Below are positions 54,774 through 63,628 of a stretch of 64,000 nucleotides of DNA, piece after piece. The notes under the pieces are model-generated. The model saw only the letters and a list, made by a program, of their open reading frames with translations. It did no database searches and was not told where the DNA came from. Position 1 is the first letter of the stretch. Each line of letters starts with the position of its first letter. Made by a program: the position numbers and the translations under genes. The stretch is from positions 218,218 to 282,217 of the forward strand of contig CAJUAF010000001.1 of NCBI GenBank assembly GCA_910584365.1, written 5' to 3'. This DNA comes from an uncultured Muribaculaceae bacterium (GTDB lineage Bacteria; Bacteroidota; Bacteroidia; Bacteroidales; Muribaculaceae).

Positions 54774-54929
54774 ATTCAAGGTCTATATCTGTTTGCTAAT
54801 CAAATTATTAAAAGACAACCCGCAGGAAAGCAGGGATTTTATCCGCGGGGAATCCTTCCTGGATCTCCAGGACGTCCCGCAGGCGGCTGATATCATTCTT
54901 TCCATATTCCAAGAGGTATTCATGGTTTT

Positions 54930-56753
54930 TTAATATTCTATCTGAATATAACCGCTTACCGGGACTGTGACACGCTGCACCCCTCCGGCTATTTCTGGGG
55001 CGGGGGCTTCACGACCATACACATCGTATGCCATGACCTTGCGGGGGACGGCAGGCATATCCAGCACCACGGAGTGGGCGCCGGAGGCGTTGATGACATA
55101 GGTTGTTTTCCCGGATGTCTTTATCTCCGGCACACTCATGTCATCGTAGACCGCCACAATCAGCTCGTCGTCGCTCTCTGCCTCGATGACGGGATAACAT
55201 ATCTCCGGATGATATGGACGGAACTCTGACTTGAGGAGGGTCTCCCGGTGGATCTGCGAGAAATCAAGCCAATGTCTTATGACCTCAATATGACTTTCAG
55301 GCAAATCTCCGAGCATCATCGAATACTGCACGACGCCAAACAGGGCCGAAAGGATGTGGCGGGCGGCATTTTCCGGTGTCTCGGCCAGATTCCATTCCAG
55401 CATATCCGAATGCACGGCGCTCTCCCCCGAAGTCAACCGCAAGTTGGCTATGCGCTGGCGGTTGCCCTGAAGGTCGGCGGGACAGTCTCCTGCGCGGAAC
55501 ATATTGCCATACTGACGCATGGACGGCCCCATGTATCGCTGGCGGAATTCGACCAGCACGTCCGGTCTGATTGCGCTCAGCCGCCGGTAAATCTCCTTCA
55601 TCAACACATCTATGGCGGCGGGAAGCGATTTGATGTCGCGTCCGGCATAATTGTCAGTCTCCGCCGGATCCCCGTTGTCGAAACTGAAGCTGTCGATAAA
55701 ATCGAGTTTGAATCCGTCGAGTCCGTATTCTTTCATCGCGTTCTCATACGTCGAGCAGAGAAACTCCCTGACTTCGGGGAAACGTGGATCAAGCACACAC
55801 ACGTCTGCGGACTCACTCAGATACTTTCCCTTGAACCGCTCGTAATTGCGGCTCTTTTTCCCGACATAGGGGACAGAATACCACACCATATACTTCATGC
55901 CCATGTCCTGCACACGCTTCACGTGCGAGGCGAAATCAGGGAACCGGTTGGGACTCACCTCCCAGTCGCCGCAGAAAGCATATCCACGGTTGTTGTCATC
56001 CGTCTGCCAGCCGTCATCGAGAATAATGGTTTTCATTCCCAGCCGCGACGCCTCAAGGCATTCGCGCTCCACGCCTTGGGCCGTGACATTCTGATGGAAA
56101 TTATACCATGTGGAGTAAAGCGGCGCGAATGCCTCGGGAGGAGCCGCGACCGGTCTCACTCCGGCTGCGGCCGTCATCCAGTCGGCACCGTCCCTGACAG
56201 CCTCGCTCCACATCACCGGACGGGAATCGAGCATTATCCTTGTCTCATACCGGGTCATCGGAGCCTGCGGCCCGTTGAAATAGCTGAGTTTCCCCAACAG
56301 ATTGCTGCCTTCCTCGACCAGCCCGAACTGGGCGTCCACCTTACGCGATGGTTCGCCGGCGGTGACGGTCAGCCGGTTGCCGTTGTTGCCGTTTATAAAA
56401 GCATATATGGGCATATCGAAGGCCAGATGGCTCGAATAATAGCCCATCCAGTCGGGGCGCAGCTGACAACGGTCCATATCGCCGGGGCGCCACAGATGGT
56501 GGATGTCAAGCTGGGGTACCGACATGGTCACATCAAACCTGGGCGGGAGCCGCAAACTGTCAGAGACAAGCGTCACGGTGAGGATTTCCTTACCATCCAC
56601 GGAATCCACCCTGACGTCAAACTTCCAGTCGTCAGGCTGCTGACAAGCCACGGTGATTTCTCCAGCACTTCGGGTTTTCACGCGCCATTCTCCGGCCTGC
56701 AGGTTCACAAGGCCAAAGGATGCACAAATGGCCGCGACCAATAATCTTTTCAT
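54930..56753 (-). CDS. Clan GH-D alpha-galactosidase-like enzyme (GH36 type)
   Basis: This 607-residue exported enzyme starts at the ATG at 56753; the frame is open 54 bases further but without a signal peptide. The TIM barrel begins near residue 205 with TWYNFHQNV and ILDDGWQTDD. The nucleophile is Asp351 in FKLDFIDSF, and the acid/base is probably Asp423 in RAGDCPADLQ. It resembles shorter GH36 members acting on alpha-galactosides or alpha-GalNAc. Its own promoter lies immediately upstream, overlapped by a 34-bp palindrome. With the GH2 gene it forms an alpha/beta-galactoside-degrading pair. Confidence 0.85.
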   Translation of the reverse strand: MKRLLVAAICASFGLVNLQAGEWRVKTRSAGEITVACQQPDDWKFDVRVDSVDGKEILTVTLVSDSLRLPPRFDVTMSVPQLDIHHLWRPGDMDRCQLRPDWMGYYSSHLAFDMPIYAFINGNNGNRLTVTAGEPSRKVDAQFGLVEEGSNLLGKLSYFNGPQAPMTRYETRIMLDSRPVMWSEAVRDGADWMTAAAGVRPVAAPPEAFAPLYSTWYNFHQNVTAQGVERECLEASRLGMKTIILDDGWQTDDNNRGYAFCGDWEVSPNRFPDFASHVKRVQDMGMKYMVWYSVPYVGKKSRNYERFKGKYLSESADVCVLDPRFPEVREFLCSTYENAMKEYGLDGFKLDFIDSFSFDNGDPAETDNYAGRDIKSLPAAIDVLMKEIYRRLSAIRPDVLVEFRQRYMGPSMRQYGNMFRAGDCPADLQGNRQRIANLRLTSGESAVHSDMLEWNLAETPENAARHILSALFGVVQYSMMLGDLPESHIEVIRHWLDFSQIHRETLLKSEFRPYHPEICYPVIEAESDDELIVAVYDDMSVPEIKTSGKTTYVINASGAHSVVLDMPAVPRKVMAYDVYGREAPAPEIAGGVQRVTVPVSGYIQIEY

Positions 56754-56773
56754 ACAAAAAACAGATCCAATAA

Positions 56774-56807
56774 GTGCCGTACATTTGTTCGTACAAAGGT
56801 ACGGCAC
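56774..56807 (-). promoter_or_regulatory. 34-bp palindrome over the GH36/GH2 promoter
   Basis: Arms GTGCCGTAC and GTACGGCAC are perfectly inverted at 56774-56782 and 56799-56807. The inner TTTGT/ACAAA pairs as well, leaving one mismatch and a 4-base centre. On the minus strand the box TACCTTTG (56801-56794) lies inside it, with a possible TTTG -33 at 56827-56824 (spacer 22, somewhat long). The symmetry over the transcription start suits a dimeric repressor. Confidence 0.65.
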
Positions 56808-56864
56808 CGATTATAAACTAACTCAAAATTGTCTGGAACATAAAGTGTCTCGACAGGAAACGTC

Positions 56865-56909
56865 GGAAAAAAGCGGGGAATCCAAATCTTCTGGAGGACT
56901 CCCCGCTTT
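56865..56909 (-). terminator. Terminator of the 58744-56942 gene
   Basis: On the minus strand AAAGCGGGGA (56909-56900) pairs with TCCCCGCTTT (56879-56870), running into TTTTTT. It lies 33 bases after the stop at 56942 and separates this gene from the GH36/GH2 unit. Confidence 0.85.
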
Positions 56910-56941
56910 GACTTTGCCGAGGTATCAGCCGGCGGCCGATG

Positions 56942-58744
56942 TCACATCACCACTTTTTTGGCTTTCGGGCCTTGCTTGACGATGTAAATCTGTCCGGCGG
57001 CAGGAACTGCAACCTTGATACCCTGCAGATTGTAATATTCCATGGGGGCATTTTCGCAATCATCCGGCACCGATTCCACACCTGAGAGTGTCATATGGGT
57101 GAGCGTGAAGTTGTCGGCACGGAACCATGCGCCATTCTCGGCAACGAAATTGCCCTCCTCATCACCGCCTGCGACCCCGAGAGTAAGAGGTGCGGATGGC
57201 GCGAGATCAAACTCAACCTCGACCTTCCGGAATACTCCTTCGTTGGAATCCTCGGGGATGGTCACCCCCTTGTGGCTGTCATTGGCGAAAATGTAGACGG
57301 TGCTGTTGGCAGGAGCGGAAACCTTCACGGCAGCCACATACTTGCCTGAGGGGAGACCGTTGATTGTCTGTGAGACTGTGTGTCCCTTGGCATCATCCCA
57401 GGTGTTGTAGAGATATTTTCCGTCGCCACCTTCGGTTGCCTTGCCATCCTTGTTCTCCGCCACGACCGTGTCTCCGCCGGTAGCGAAAGTCCAGCCCCAT
57501 GAGCCAAGCTCGAAACTGGGATTGAGGATGGCGTAAGTCATATCGGCAGGCACATTGGCCTGAGCCTTGCATACGGCGGCAAGAGCCTCGTAGGTCATAT
57601 GTACCTCCTCGGTGCCGTCGCCGGTGATATTATGGTTTCTCCAGCGCTCCTCAACCTGGCTGTTGTCAAATCCCGTGAGGCCCAGACGGGCGGCGATGGC
57701 GGCGGCGTCAGCCATAGCCTCCTTGACGTTCTTGTACATCACATCGTAAGGATCGCCGCCATTGTTTCCGATGTAGAGCAGTTCGAAGTTGTCGAAGTAA
57801 AGGACAGTCGGATTGGAGTCGGGCCCCTTGACAAACTTGACCTCAAGTTTGCCGTCGGTCACATTGACCGGGAACTGCACCTTGTGACGGCCTTCGTAGA
57901 CAGCCGTTCCGAAGTCGATGGCGCTGAATGTCGCCCCGTCGCCCACTCGGTCGTATGCCACATCAACGCCATTGACGGTCATAGCGGGATTCGCCCCGTC
58001 GGAAACCACATATCCCGACATCACATAAGCGCCCGCGGGAAGCCCCTCTGCGAGGTTGGTGATTGTGTAGGCAGTGGTTGCTCCATTATCCACCCGGTCG
58101 TTGTAAGACTTGTAGACTCGGGTGAAACGCCAGGCGTCGTCGTCAGTGGTGGACGAGGCCAGCTCGAACAGGGCGTTCTCACCGGCGTCTGTGCGCACCC
58201 ATCTGGAGTTTTCGGTGCTGTTGGGAATGATAGACGCGCCGGGAAAGAGGAATGTGGCGTTGGCAGGATTATCCACCCCTGCTCCGGCGAGCTGCTGAAC
58301 CAGTTCCTCGCGGGTGAACAGTTCCCACTGCTGGGCAGCATCCCCGGCGTTGAGCGGGCAGTCGTTGATATACATATCGCCATCCATTCCGACGGCTTTC
58401 TCCTGACCTTCCACCATATATTTGAACACGAACTTGCCGTTGCCGACTGTCTCGACAGTCCACACACAAGACTCGCCTATGGATTTGTCAAGATAGATGT
58501 CCCTCGCCTGGAAGTATCCGGAAGGGTTGACGGCACGGAACTGGTCGGCTCCCCCGGCGGCCTCGAACGTCACGGGAAGGCCTGACTCCCCGACAATGGC
58601 GTGAGCGCCCCACCAGCCACCCGCGGTGAGGAATTTTCCGTTAGCGACATTACGCATATAGTAGGGTGTACCGGGGACAATCCCGGTAGCGGCGAACGCC
58701 TGAAGCCCGACCATGCAAGACAGAAGTAAAATACTTTTCTTCAT
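56942..58744 (-). CDS. Secreted ricin-like/carbohydrate-binding protein with sorting tail
   Basis: This 600-residue protein has a signal peptide (LQAFAA). The first 150 residues look like a beta-trefoil (ricin-type) domain (YYMRNVANGKFLTAGGWWG, QQWELFTREEL). Two jelly-roll carbohydrate-binding-like modules follow at about 165-325 and 400-555 (VLYFDNFELLYIG, GAWFRADNFTLTHM). The final 35 residues (YYNLQGIKVA, GQIYIVKQGPKAKKVVM) match the cell-surface sorting tails of Bacteroidales and resemble the tail of the protein at 312. There is no catalytic motif. It starts 25 bases after motif C and ends at its own terminator, so it is a single-gene unit. Confidence 0.72.
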   Translation of the reverse strand: MKKSILLLSCMVGLQAFAATGIVPGTPYYMRNVANGKFLTAGGWWGAHAIVGESGLPVTFEAAGGADQFRAVNPSGYFQARDIYLDKSIGESCVWTVETVGNGKFVFKYMVEGQEKAVGMDGDMYINDCPLNAGDAAQQWELFTREELVQQLAGAGVDNPANATFLFPGASIIPNSTENSRWVRTDAGENALFELASSTTDDDAWRFTRVYKSYNDRVDNGATTAYTITNLAEGLPAGAYVMSGYVVSDGANPAMTVNGVDVAYDRVGDGATFSAIDFGTAVYEGRHKVQFPVNVTDGKLEVKFVKGPDSNPTVLYFDNFELLYIGNNGGDPYDVMYKNVKEAMADAAAIAARLGLTGFDNSQVEERWRNHNITGDGTEEVHMTYEALAAVCKAQANVPADMTYAILNPSFELGSWGWTFATGGDTVVAENKDGKATEGGDGKYLYNTWDDAKGHTVSQTINGLPSGKYVAAVKVSAPANSTVYIFANDSHKGVTIPEDSNEGVFRKVEVEFDLAPSAPLTLGVAGGDEEGNFVAENGAWFRADNFTLTHMTLSGVESVPDDCENAPMEYYNLQGIKVAVPAAGQIYIVKQGPKAKKVVM

Positions 58745-58769
58745 GAATGATAGATTTAGGGTTTATACT

Positions 58770-58805
58770 CTTCTAATAACGCCATCACCGGAAATATCTA
58801 CTCAC
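58770..58805 (-). promoter_or_regulatory. Bipartite ECF-type promoter motif, copy C
   Basis: On the minus strand this reads GTGAGTAGA, 16 bases, GTTATTAGAAG. The -35 half differs from copies A and B by one base. The -10 half keeps GT.AT.AGA. The spacing is identical. It precedes the secreted ricin-like gene by 25 bases, and no TAnnTTTG box is present in this leader. Confidence 0.55.
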
Positions 58806-58873
58806 GGGACAACCGGGAAAAACAAATTTTTACTTATAAAATGTTCCGGCTGTCATTCCGTGAGACCGCAGGC

Positions 58874-59842
58874 TCACTTGAGCCTCAGCGTGTTGTCTAC
58901 CTCCTCTATCTCGAACAAGCGCATACGCTCCGCGCCCTCGGGATTATTTGGCTGATGCAGCGCGAGTCTCAAGGTACCTCCGAAATCCGTGAAAATCATA
59001 CCGTGACCTCCGTCACGGGCAAACACAGGCTCGGGATCCTGTATCCAGGGGCCGGCGATGCGTCCTGTCTTCGAACGGGCGACCCCGAGGGCATAACCGT
59101 CAGGACTCATTCCCGACCATATCATATAGAGGTTGCCTGACTGTGGCGATTTATACAGGAACACGCCATCGGTCACATAGCACATCTCGTCTCCGGCCAT
59201 CCATCCCGACGCCCATGCGGGAGCCGAGCCGCAGAACAGTCTCACAGGAAACGAAACGGCCCTCATATCCGGATCAAGCTCAACCATCTCCACCGTTCCG
59301 TCGGACATCTCGACCCATTCATGGCAATACACCATATAATTGTGCCCGTCTTCCCGATAGAAGGTGCCGTCGAGACACATCTGTCCCACAGGTGTGGCCG
59401 GCAGCTTGTCACCGAGCGGCACAAAAGGACCCGTCGGGGAGCCGGCGACAAAAATCTGTGTGCCGCGCTGCTCGAATTTCCTGCCGTTTTGCGCCGCTTT
59501 CCAGGTCGTGGGGTCATTGACAGTGGCGAACATATAGAACCGGCCATCGATTTCATGCATCTCAGGGGCCCAGACAGTGCCTGTGGCCCAGTTGTCAGCC
59601 GGGATTTCAAGAACCTGGACAGGATCAGACCATGACTTCAGGTCACGGCTGGTCAAAACCTGCACCCCTCCCCTTTCAGCCGCGATATCCCATGCCGGAC
59701 TTTTGGACCTGTAAAGATAATAGGTCGAGTCAGCCTCGTTGGCGAAGATGAAAGGGTCGCGCACATTTATGTCGTCAATGTCGAGCGCCAGCCCTGTCAA
59801 TCCTGTTGACAGAGCCAGCAACGCTGTGAGTATCGATTTCAT
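58874..59842 (-). CDS. GH43-family glycosidase
   Basis: This five-bladed beta-propeller enzyme has 322 residues from the ATG at 59842; a TTG 36 bases earlier lacks a signal-peptide context. The family catalytic residues are visible: base Asp in INVRDPFIF, the APEMHEIDGRFYM blade with its modulating Asp, and the acid Glu in the GTFYREDGHNYM region. A signal peptide (GLALD) sends it to the periplasm. GH43 members act on arabinosides, xylosides or beta-1,3-galactans; the subfamily is not decided here. It lies 37 bases after the GH30 gene in the same operon. Confidence 0.85.
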   Translation of the reverse strand: MKSILTALLALSTGLTGLALDIDDINVRDPFIFANEADSTYYLYRSKSPAWDIAAERGGVQVLTSRDLKSWSDPVQVLEIPADNWATGTVWAPEMHEIDGRFYMFATVNDPTTWKAAQNGRKFEQRGTQIFVAGSPTGPFVPLGDKLPATPVGQMCLDGTFYREDGHNYMVYCHEWVEMSDGTVEMVELDPDMRAVSFPVRLFCGSAPAWASGWMAGDEMCYVTDGVFLYKSPQSGNLYMIWSGMSPDGYALGVARSKTGRIAGPWIQDPEPVFARDGGHGMIFTDFGGTLRLALHQPNNPEGAERMRLFEIEEVDNTLRLK

Positions 59843-59879
59843 TCGTAAATAACTGTTCAAAATTATAACCTGTGACAAA

Positions 59880-62396
59880 TCATTTCACCACCACCGAAAC
59901 CGAGGAGGTCCCAAGAGTCACCACATAATAGCCAGCAGGCATCGTCAGGACGACCACCTCGCCGGGAGCGGTGTCGGAGTAGACACAGACACCTCGCACA
60001 TTGTAAATCCGCAGGGGGCCGGCGTGGCCACAGAGGGATTCAATCTTCATCATGCCGGGAGTTTCGGTCTGCACACGCAACGGCTTTACGGCAGCCCCGT
60101 CAGCGATAGCCGGGGTATCCCCTCCCGATAATATGTTGGGGTGCGGAAGCTCTATAAGCGACCACTGCCGATGTACCGGCGCGTCGGATGTGTCGTCATA
60201 TCTCCACAATCCCAGACGTGTGTTGGCCGATGATGATTCTCCCTCAAGGTCAAACGCCCTCGATCCGTCAACATTGGAGATGTAGCAGTGGACCGGATCT
60301 ATGCGGTTGAGCCTGAACACCTGTCGGCCCGTCTCGTATTTCTCTCTGTCGAGGTAATAATTGTTCTCGTTGGATTCCGTCAGAATCGAACCGTCAAGGT
60401 TGGTGAATTTATACAGGTCTCCGCTGCGGGTTATTTTCCATTGCTGTGACTGACTCATGTCTGTCGGTTTCAGACGCACACCGTCATCGTCGGCCGTGAC
60501 CACCACATCAGAAGCGGTGCGGGGACAAATCAGGTATGTGGCCTCAGGGTTTATCTCACCCGAGAGCTGCCTGGTCGTCACCGGCACTATCAATGTCGCC
60601 ACGGATGTCGGAGGCAGGGTGAACTTCAGTGTGTTGCCTCCCACCTCGTAATCACCGAACGTGGCTGTGTCGCGCGACGGGTCGGTGATGTAAGCAGACA
60701 CCGAAGATTCCACCTTCTCGAACGCAGCAAGGTCGACTTTGTGAGTGATTCCGACCGGAGAGGTGTTCAGCGCCACAATCACCAGGTGGTCCCCGCCGGG
60801 GGTCAACGCCGCCAGCGTGTTGGGATTGAGCGAGGTGATGATAGTGGAGCCCGGTTCTATGAAACGGCTGAACTGGGTTCGTACAAAATAATGCTTCGTA
60901 TGCCACGCGTCACCATTGTGATAGTCATTGGTCATCACCAGCCCCCACTGGTCATTGTTTTCCTCGATATATTGCCAGTCAATCCAGGCGGAGGGCATCA
61001 TGAATCGGATGTCATCGACAAGGCGCCGGGCGAGATTCAGGTTACCGCGTATCCCGGAGCCGTCGGCGCCGACCTCGCTCATCCACAGACGTATCGACGC
61101 GTCATTACACAAGGAACTGAGTTTGGCCCGTGAGAAATCATCGGCCGTGTAGCTGTGGGTGTTCCACTGCCCTATCATATCAAGCACTCCGGCATTGCGG
61201 TAGGCTATGAAATCACGCACAGACTGGCTGACATCGGTCTCGTCGGAGACAGCCACCGTAGTCGAGAGTCCAGACTGGCGCAGTTTCGGGACAAGAACCT
61301 TCAGGAAGTTTATCTGTGACTCAATCCCGAAATGGCAGCCTTCCTGCTCGCCGCCGGCATACCAGTAATTGGTCATCGGCTCGTTGAAAGGTTCAAGCGT
61401 GCGGAATTCTATCCCGTATTGTTCCTTGTAATGACGGCACACCTCTATGAGGTAGTCGGCAAACTCTCCGTAATATTCAGGACGTAGATTGTCAGACCCA
61501 CGGTCCTGGTTGCCCCCCACACATCCGCTGTATGTCATGTAATACGGAGCGGAATTGCTGAATGCCTCGAATATGGCGTCAGGACGTTTCTCCTTGATTT
61601 TCAGCATTATCTTACGCTGGGCCTCGTCACGGCTCCATATGTAGGGACCTGAGGAGGAATCCTTGAAACCCTCCATCTCGGCCCGCTCTCCCTTGCCGTC
61701 GCGCATATGATGTTCGCGACAGTCGGCGTAGGAAGGGTTGTCGCCTCCGCCGATATTATAGCGGAATATATTATAGTTCAGGCCGGCAGGGCTGACAAGC
61801 CAATCGATGATTTTGTCGATTTTGTCATCGCTCCATTTTCCGCACATATTGGCCCACCAGCAAAGCGAGACGCCCCATCCCTCGAACTGATGCCTCTGTG
61901 CGCCCGGCGCGACGACATAGGTACATTCGTCGAGAACGGGAGCTTGCGTCGGGTCGTAAGACAGATACCAGTAGTCGGGCACCTCCTTGTTGGAATAAGC
62001 CCACGAACCGGGGATTGTGTTGTCAACGCCGACATACTTGTCGTTTGCCCTGCAACGCAGGGTGACATAGAAGTCTGACACCGCCTCGACGGCGTATTGG
62101 GCGTTGTATGACGAGGCATCACTGAGAAAGCAAGCATCGTAGTCGCCGCTGAGCGACAACACTGTCCCGTCCGGAGCGAAGATATTGTAATACCCGCTGG
62201 AAGAGGGGGAAATCCGGAGCATCTGCGGGCTGGTGACGTTCGCGCTCTCCAAGGCCGCGTGTCCCTGACTGCCTTTGACCAGATGCGAGCCACTCGAGTG
62301 CATCAGAAAACAAGTGGCGGGCAATTCCACTCCGTAAGCATCGGCCGACATAGAGATGACCGCCGCCAGAGTGGCAAAAACTATCTTGTTGTTCAT
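59880..62396 (-). CDS. GH30-family glycosidase with ricin-like modules
   Basis: This 838-residue exported protein has a beta-trefoil-like module at about 25-150. The GH30 barrel-plus-beta-sandwich lies at about 155-610, a second trefoil-like module at about 615-760, and a sorting-tail-like end follows (LRIYNVRGVCVYS, MPAGYYVVTLGT). The acid/base Glu339 is in EPFNEPMTN and the nucleophile Glu441 in LWMSEVGADG. The opening FEGWGVSLCWWA resembles endo-beta-1,6-galactanases more than glucocerebrosidases, which would fit side chains of arabinogalactan. It sits between the epimerase (78-base gap) and GH43. The substrate is inferred. Confidence 0.85.
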   Translation of the reverse strand: MNNKIVFATLAAVISMSADAYGVELPATCFLMHSSGSHLVKGSQGHAALESANVTSPQMLRISPSSSGYYNIFAPDGTVLSLSGDYDACFLSDASSYNAQYAVEAVSDFYVTLRCRANDKYVGVDNTIPGSWAYSNKEVPDYWYLSYDPTQAPVLDECTYVVAPGAQRHQFEGWGVSLCWWANMCGKWSDDKIDKIIDWLVSPAGLNYNIFRYNIGGGDNPSYADCREHHMRDGKGERAEMEGFKDSSSGPYIWSRDEAQRKIMLKIKEKRPDAIFEAFSNSAPYYMTYSGCVGGNQDRGSDNLRPEYYGEFADYLIEVCRHYKEQYGIEFRTLEPFNEPMTNYWYAGGEQEGCHFGIESQINFLKVLVPKLRQSGLSTTVAVSDETDVSQSVRDFIAYRNAGVLDMIGQWNTHSYTADDFSRAKLSSLCNDASIRLWMSEVGADGSGIRGNLNLARRLVDDIRFMMPSAWIDWQYIEENNDQWGLVMTNDYHNGDAWHTKHYFVRTQFSRFIEPGSTIITSLNPNTLAALTPGGDHLVIVALNTSPVGITHKVDLAAFEKVESSVSAYITDPSRDTATFGDYEVGGNTLKFTLPPTSVATLIVPVTTRQLSGEINPEATYLICPRTASDVVVTADDDGVRLKPTDMSQSQQWKITRSGDLYKFTNLDGSILTESNENNYYLDREKYETGRQVFRLNRIDPVHCYISNVDGSRAFDLEGESSSANTRLGLWRYDDTSDAPVHRQWSLIELPHPNILSGGDTPAIADGAAVKPLRVQTETPGMMKIESLCGHAGPLRIYNVRGVCVYSDTAPGEVVVLTMPAGYYVVTLGTSSVSVVVK

Positions 62397-62474
62397 CGTA
62401 TCTTTTTATTATTCGTTGATATTCGGCAGGCAACCGCTCAACTCATTTCATGTCAACCGGTTGTTTTGTTTCAA

Positions 62475-63611
62475 TCAGTTACTTATGCTGAATTTGTATC
62501 TGCAATGGCTGTGATAGGTCTCTCCGGGCGATACCACCACCGAGGGCCACCGGGGATTGTTTGGACTGTCGGGAAAATGCTGGCTCTCCATGCACACGGC
62601 CGAACGGCGGGGATAAGCTATCCCCCGTTTCCCTTTCACTGTGCCGTCAAGGAAATTGCCGATATAGAACTGTATGCCCGGTTCGTCGGTGAACACCTCC
62701 ATTCGTATACCCGTGGTCATGTCTGTGAGACTGGCGGCAGGACGGCTCACGTCACGGGTGGAACAAAGCACCATATTGTGGTCGTACCCACGGCCGTTGG
62801 CGAGCTGACCGTCGCCGGAATCAAGATCCCGGCCTATCGGCTTGGGAGACCTGAAATCGAACGGAGTGCCCTCGACAGAGCTTATCTCTCCCGTGGTCAT
62901 GAATGTGGAGTCAATGGGTGTGAAGCCGTCGGCATCAAACCAGACTATCTCGCCGAGGATATCCCGGGAGGCATCCCCGCCCAGATTGAAATAGGAATGG
63001 TTGGTCAGGTTGAGAATGGTGGGGCGGTCGGTGACTGCCTCGTATGAGATGTCAAGGGCATTGTCGCAGGTGAGTGTGTAAACGACTTTCACATCTACAT
63101 TGCCAGGGAAGCCAGCCTCGCCGTCGGGCGAATGCAGCGACAGGCATAGCGAGGAATCGTTGACCTCATCCACATTCCACACCGAGTGGTGGAATCCTTT
63201 CGGGCCGCCATGCAGGCAGTGTCCGAAGTTGTTTTGCGGCAACCGGTACTCCACACTGTCAATCCAGAAACGGCCGCCATTGATACGGTTTCCGTACCGG
63301 CCGATAAGCGCGCCGAAATTATCATCGATTTCCAGGTAATCTTCCAGGGAGTCGTGACCAAGCACGACATCCGTAAGTTTGCCGTCGCGGTCGGGGACCA
63401 TCAACGAGACGACCCGGCCGCCGTAGTTGGTGACACAAACCTCGCAACCATTCCTGTTGACGAGGGTGTACAACGCCACCGGGCATCCGTCGACCACGGC
63501 ATTGAATTTCCCGGGATCGAGCCCGGATTCTGTAAGTCTGTCCGTTGTCGCGCAGGCCCCTGTGGCAAGAAGAATGGCCGCGGACACCGGTATCATCAGT
63601 ATCTTGTGCAT
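62475..63611 (-). CDS. Aldose 1-epimerase (GalM family), lipoprotein
   Basis: This 378-residue mutarotase has lipobox TGAC near residue 20. Motifs are NNFGHCLHGG, the catalytic His in TNHSYFNLGG, GYDHNMVL, GIQFYIGNF, and the catalytic Glu in CMESQHFPDSPN. It is closely similar along its length to the epimerase at 19953-21110 (shared VCVTNYGGRVVSLMVPDR, for example), so the two are recent paralogues serving two operons. It lies 17 bases after the GH3 gene and before GH30. The likely role is anomer conversion of galactose or arabinose released in the periplasm. Confidence 0.93.
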   Translation of the reverse strand: MHKILMIPVSAAILLATGACATTDRLTESGLDPGKFNAVVDGCPVALYTLVNRNGCEVCVTNYGGRVVSLMVPDRDGKLTDVVLGHDSLEDYLEIDDNFGALIGRYGNRINGGRFWIDSVEYRLPQNNFGHCLHGGPKGFHHSVWNVDEVNDSSLCLSLHSPDGEAGFPGNVDVKVVYTLTCDNALDISYEAVTDRPTILNLTNHSYFNLGGDASRDILGEIVWFDADGFTPIDSTFMTTGEISSVEGTPFDFRSPKPIGRDLDSGDGQLANGRGYDHNMVLCSTRDVSRPAASLTDMTTGIRMEVFTDEPGIQFYIGNFLDGTVKGKRGIAYPRRSAVCMESQHFPDSPNNPRWPSVVVSPGETYHSHCRYKFSISN

Positions 63612-63628
63612 AATGTGTCAGAGTGGGA

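Noticed and set aside
54808..54930. Short minus-strand frame ending in a helix-like sequence between the GH36-type and GH2 genes
   Set aside because: The last 40 or so codons look protein-like, but there is no start codon outside the overlapping GH36-type gene and no recognised family. It may be a relic or chance.
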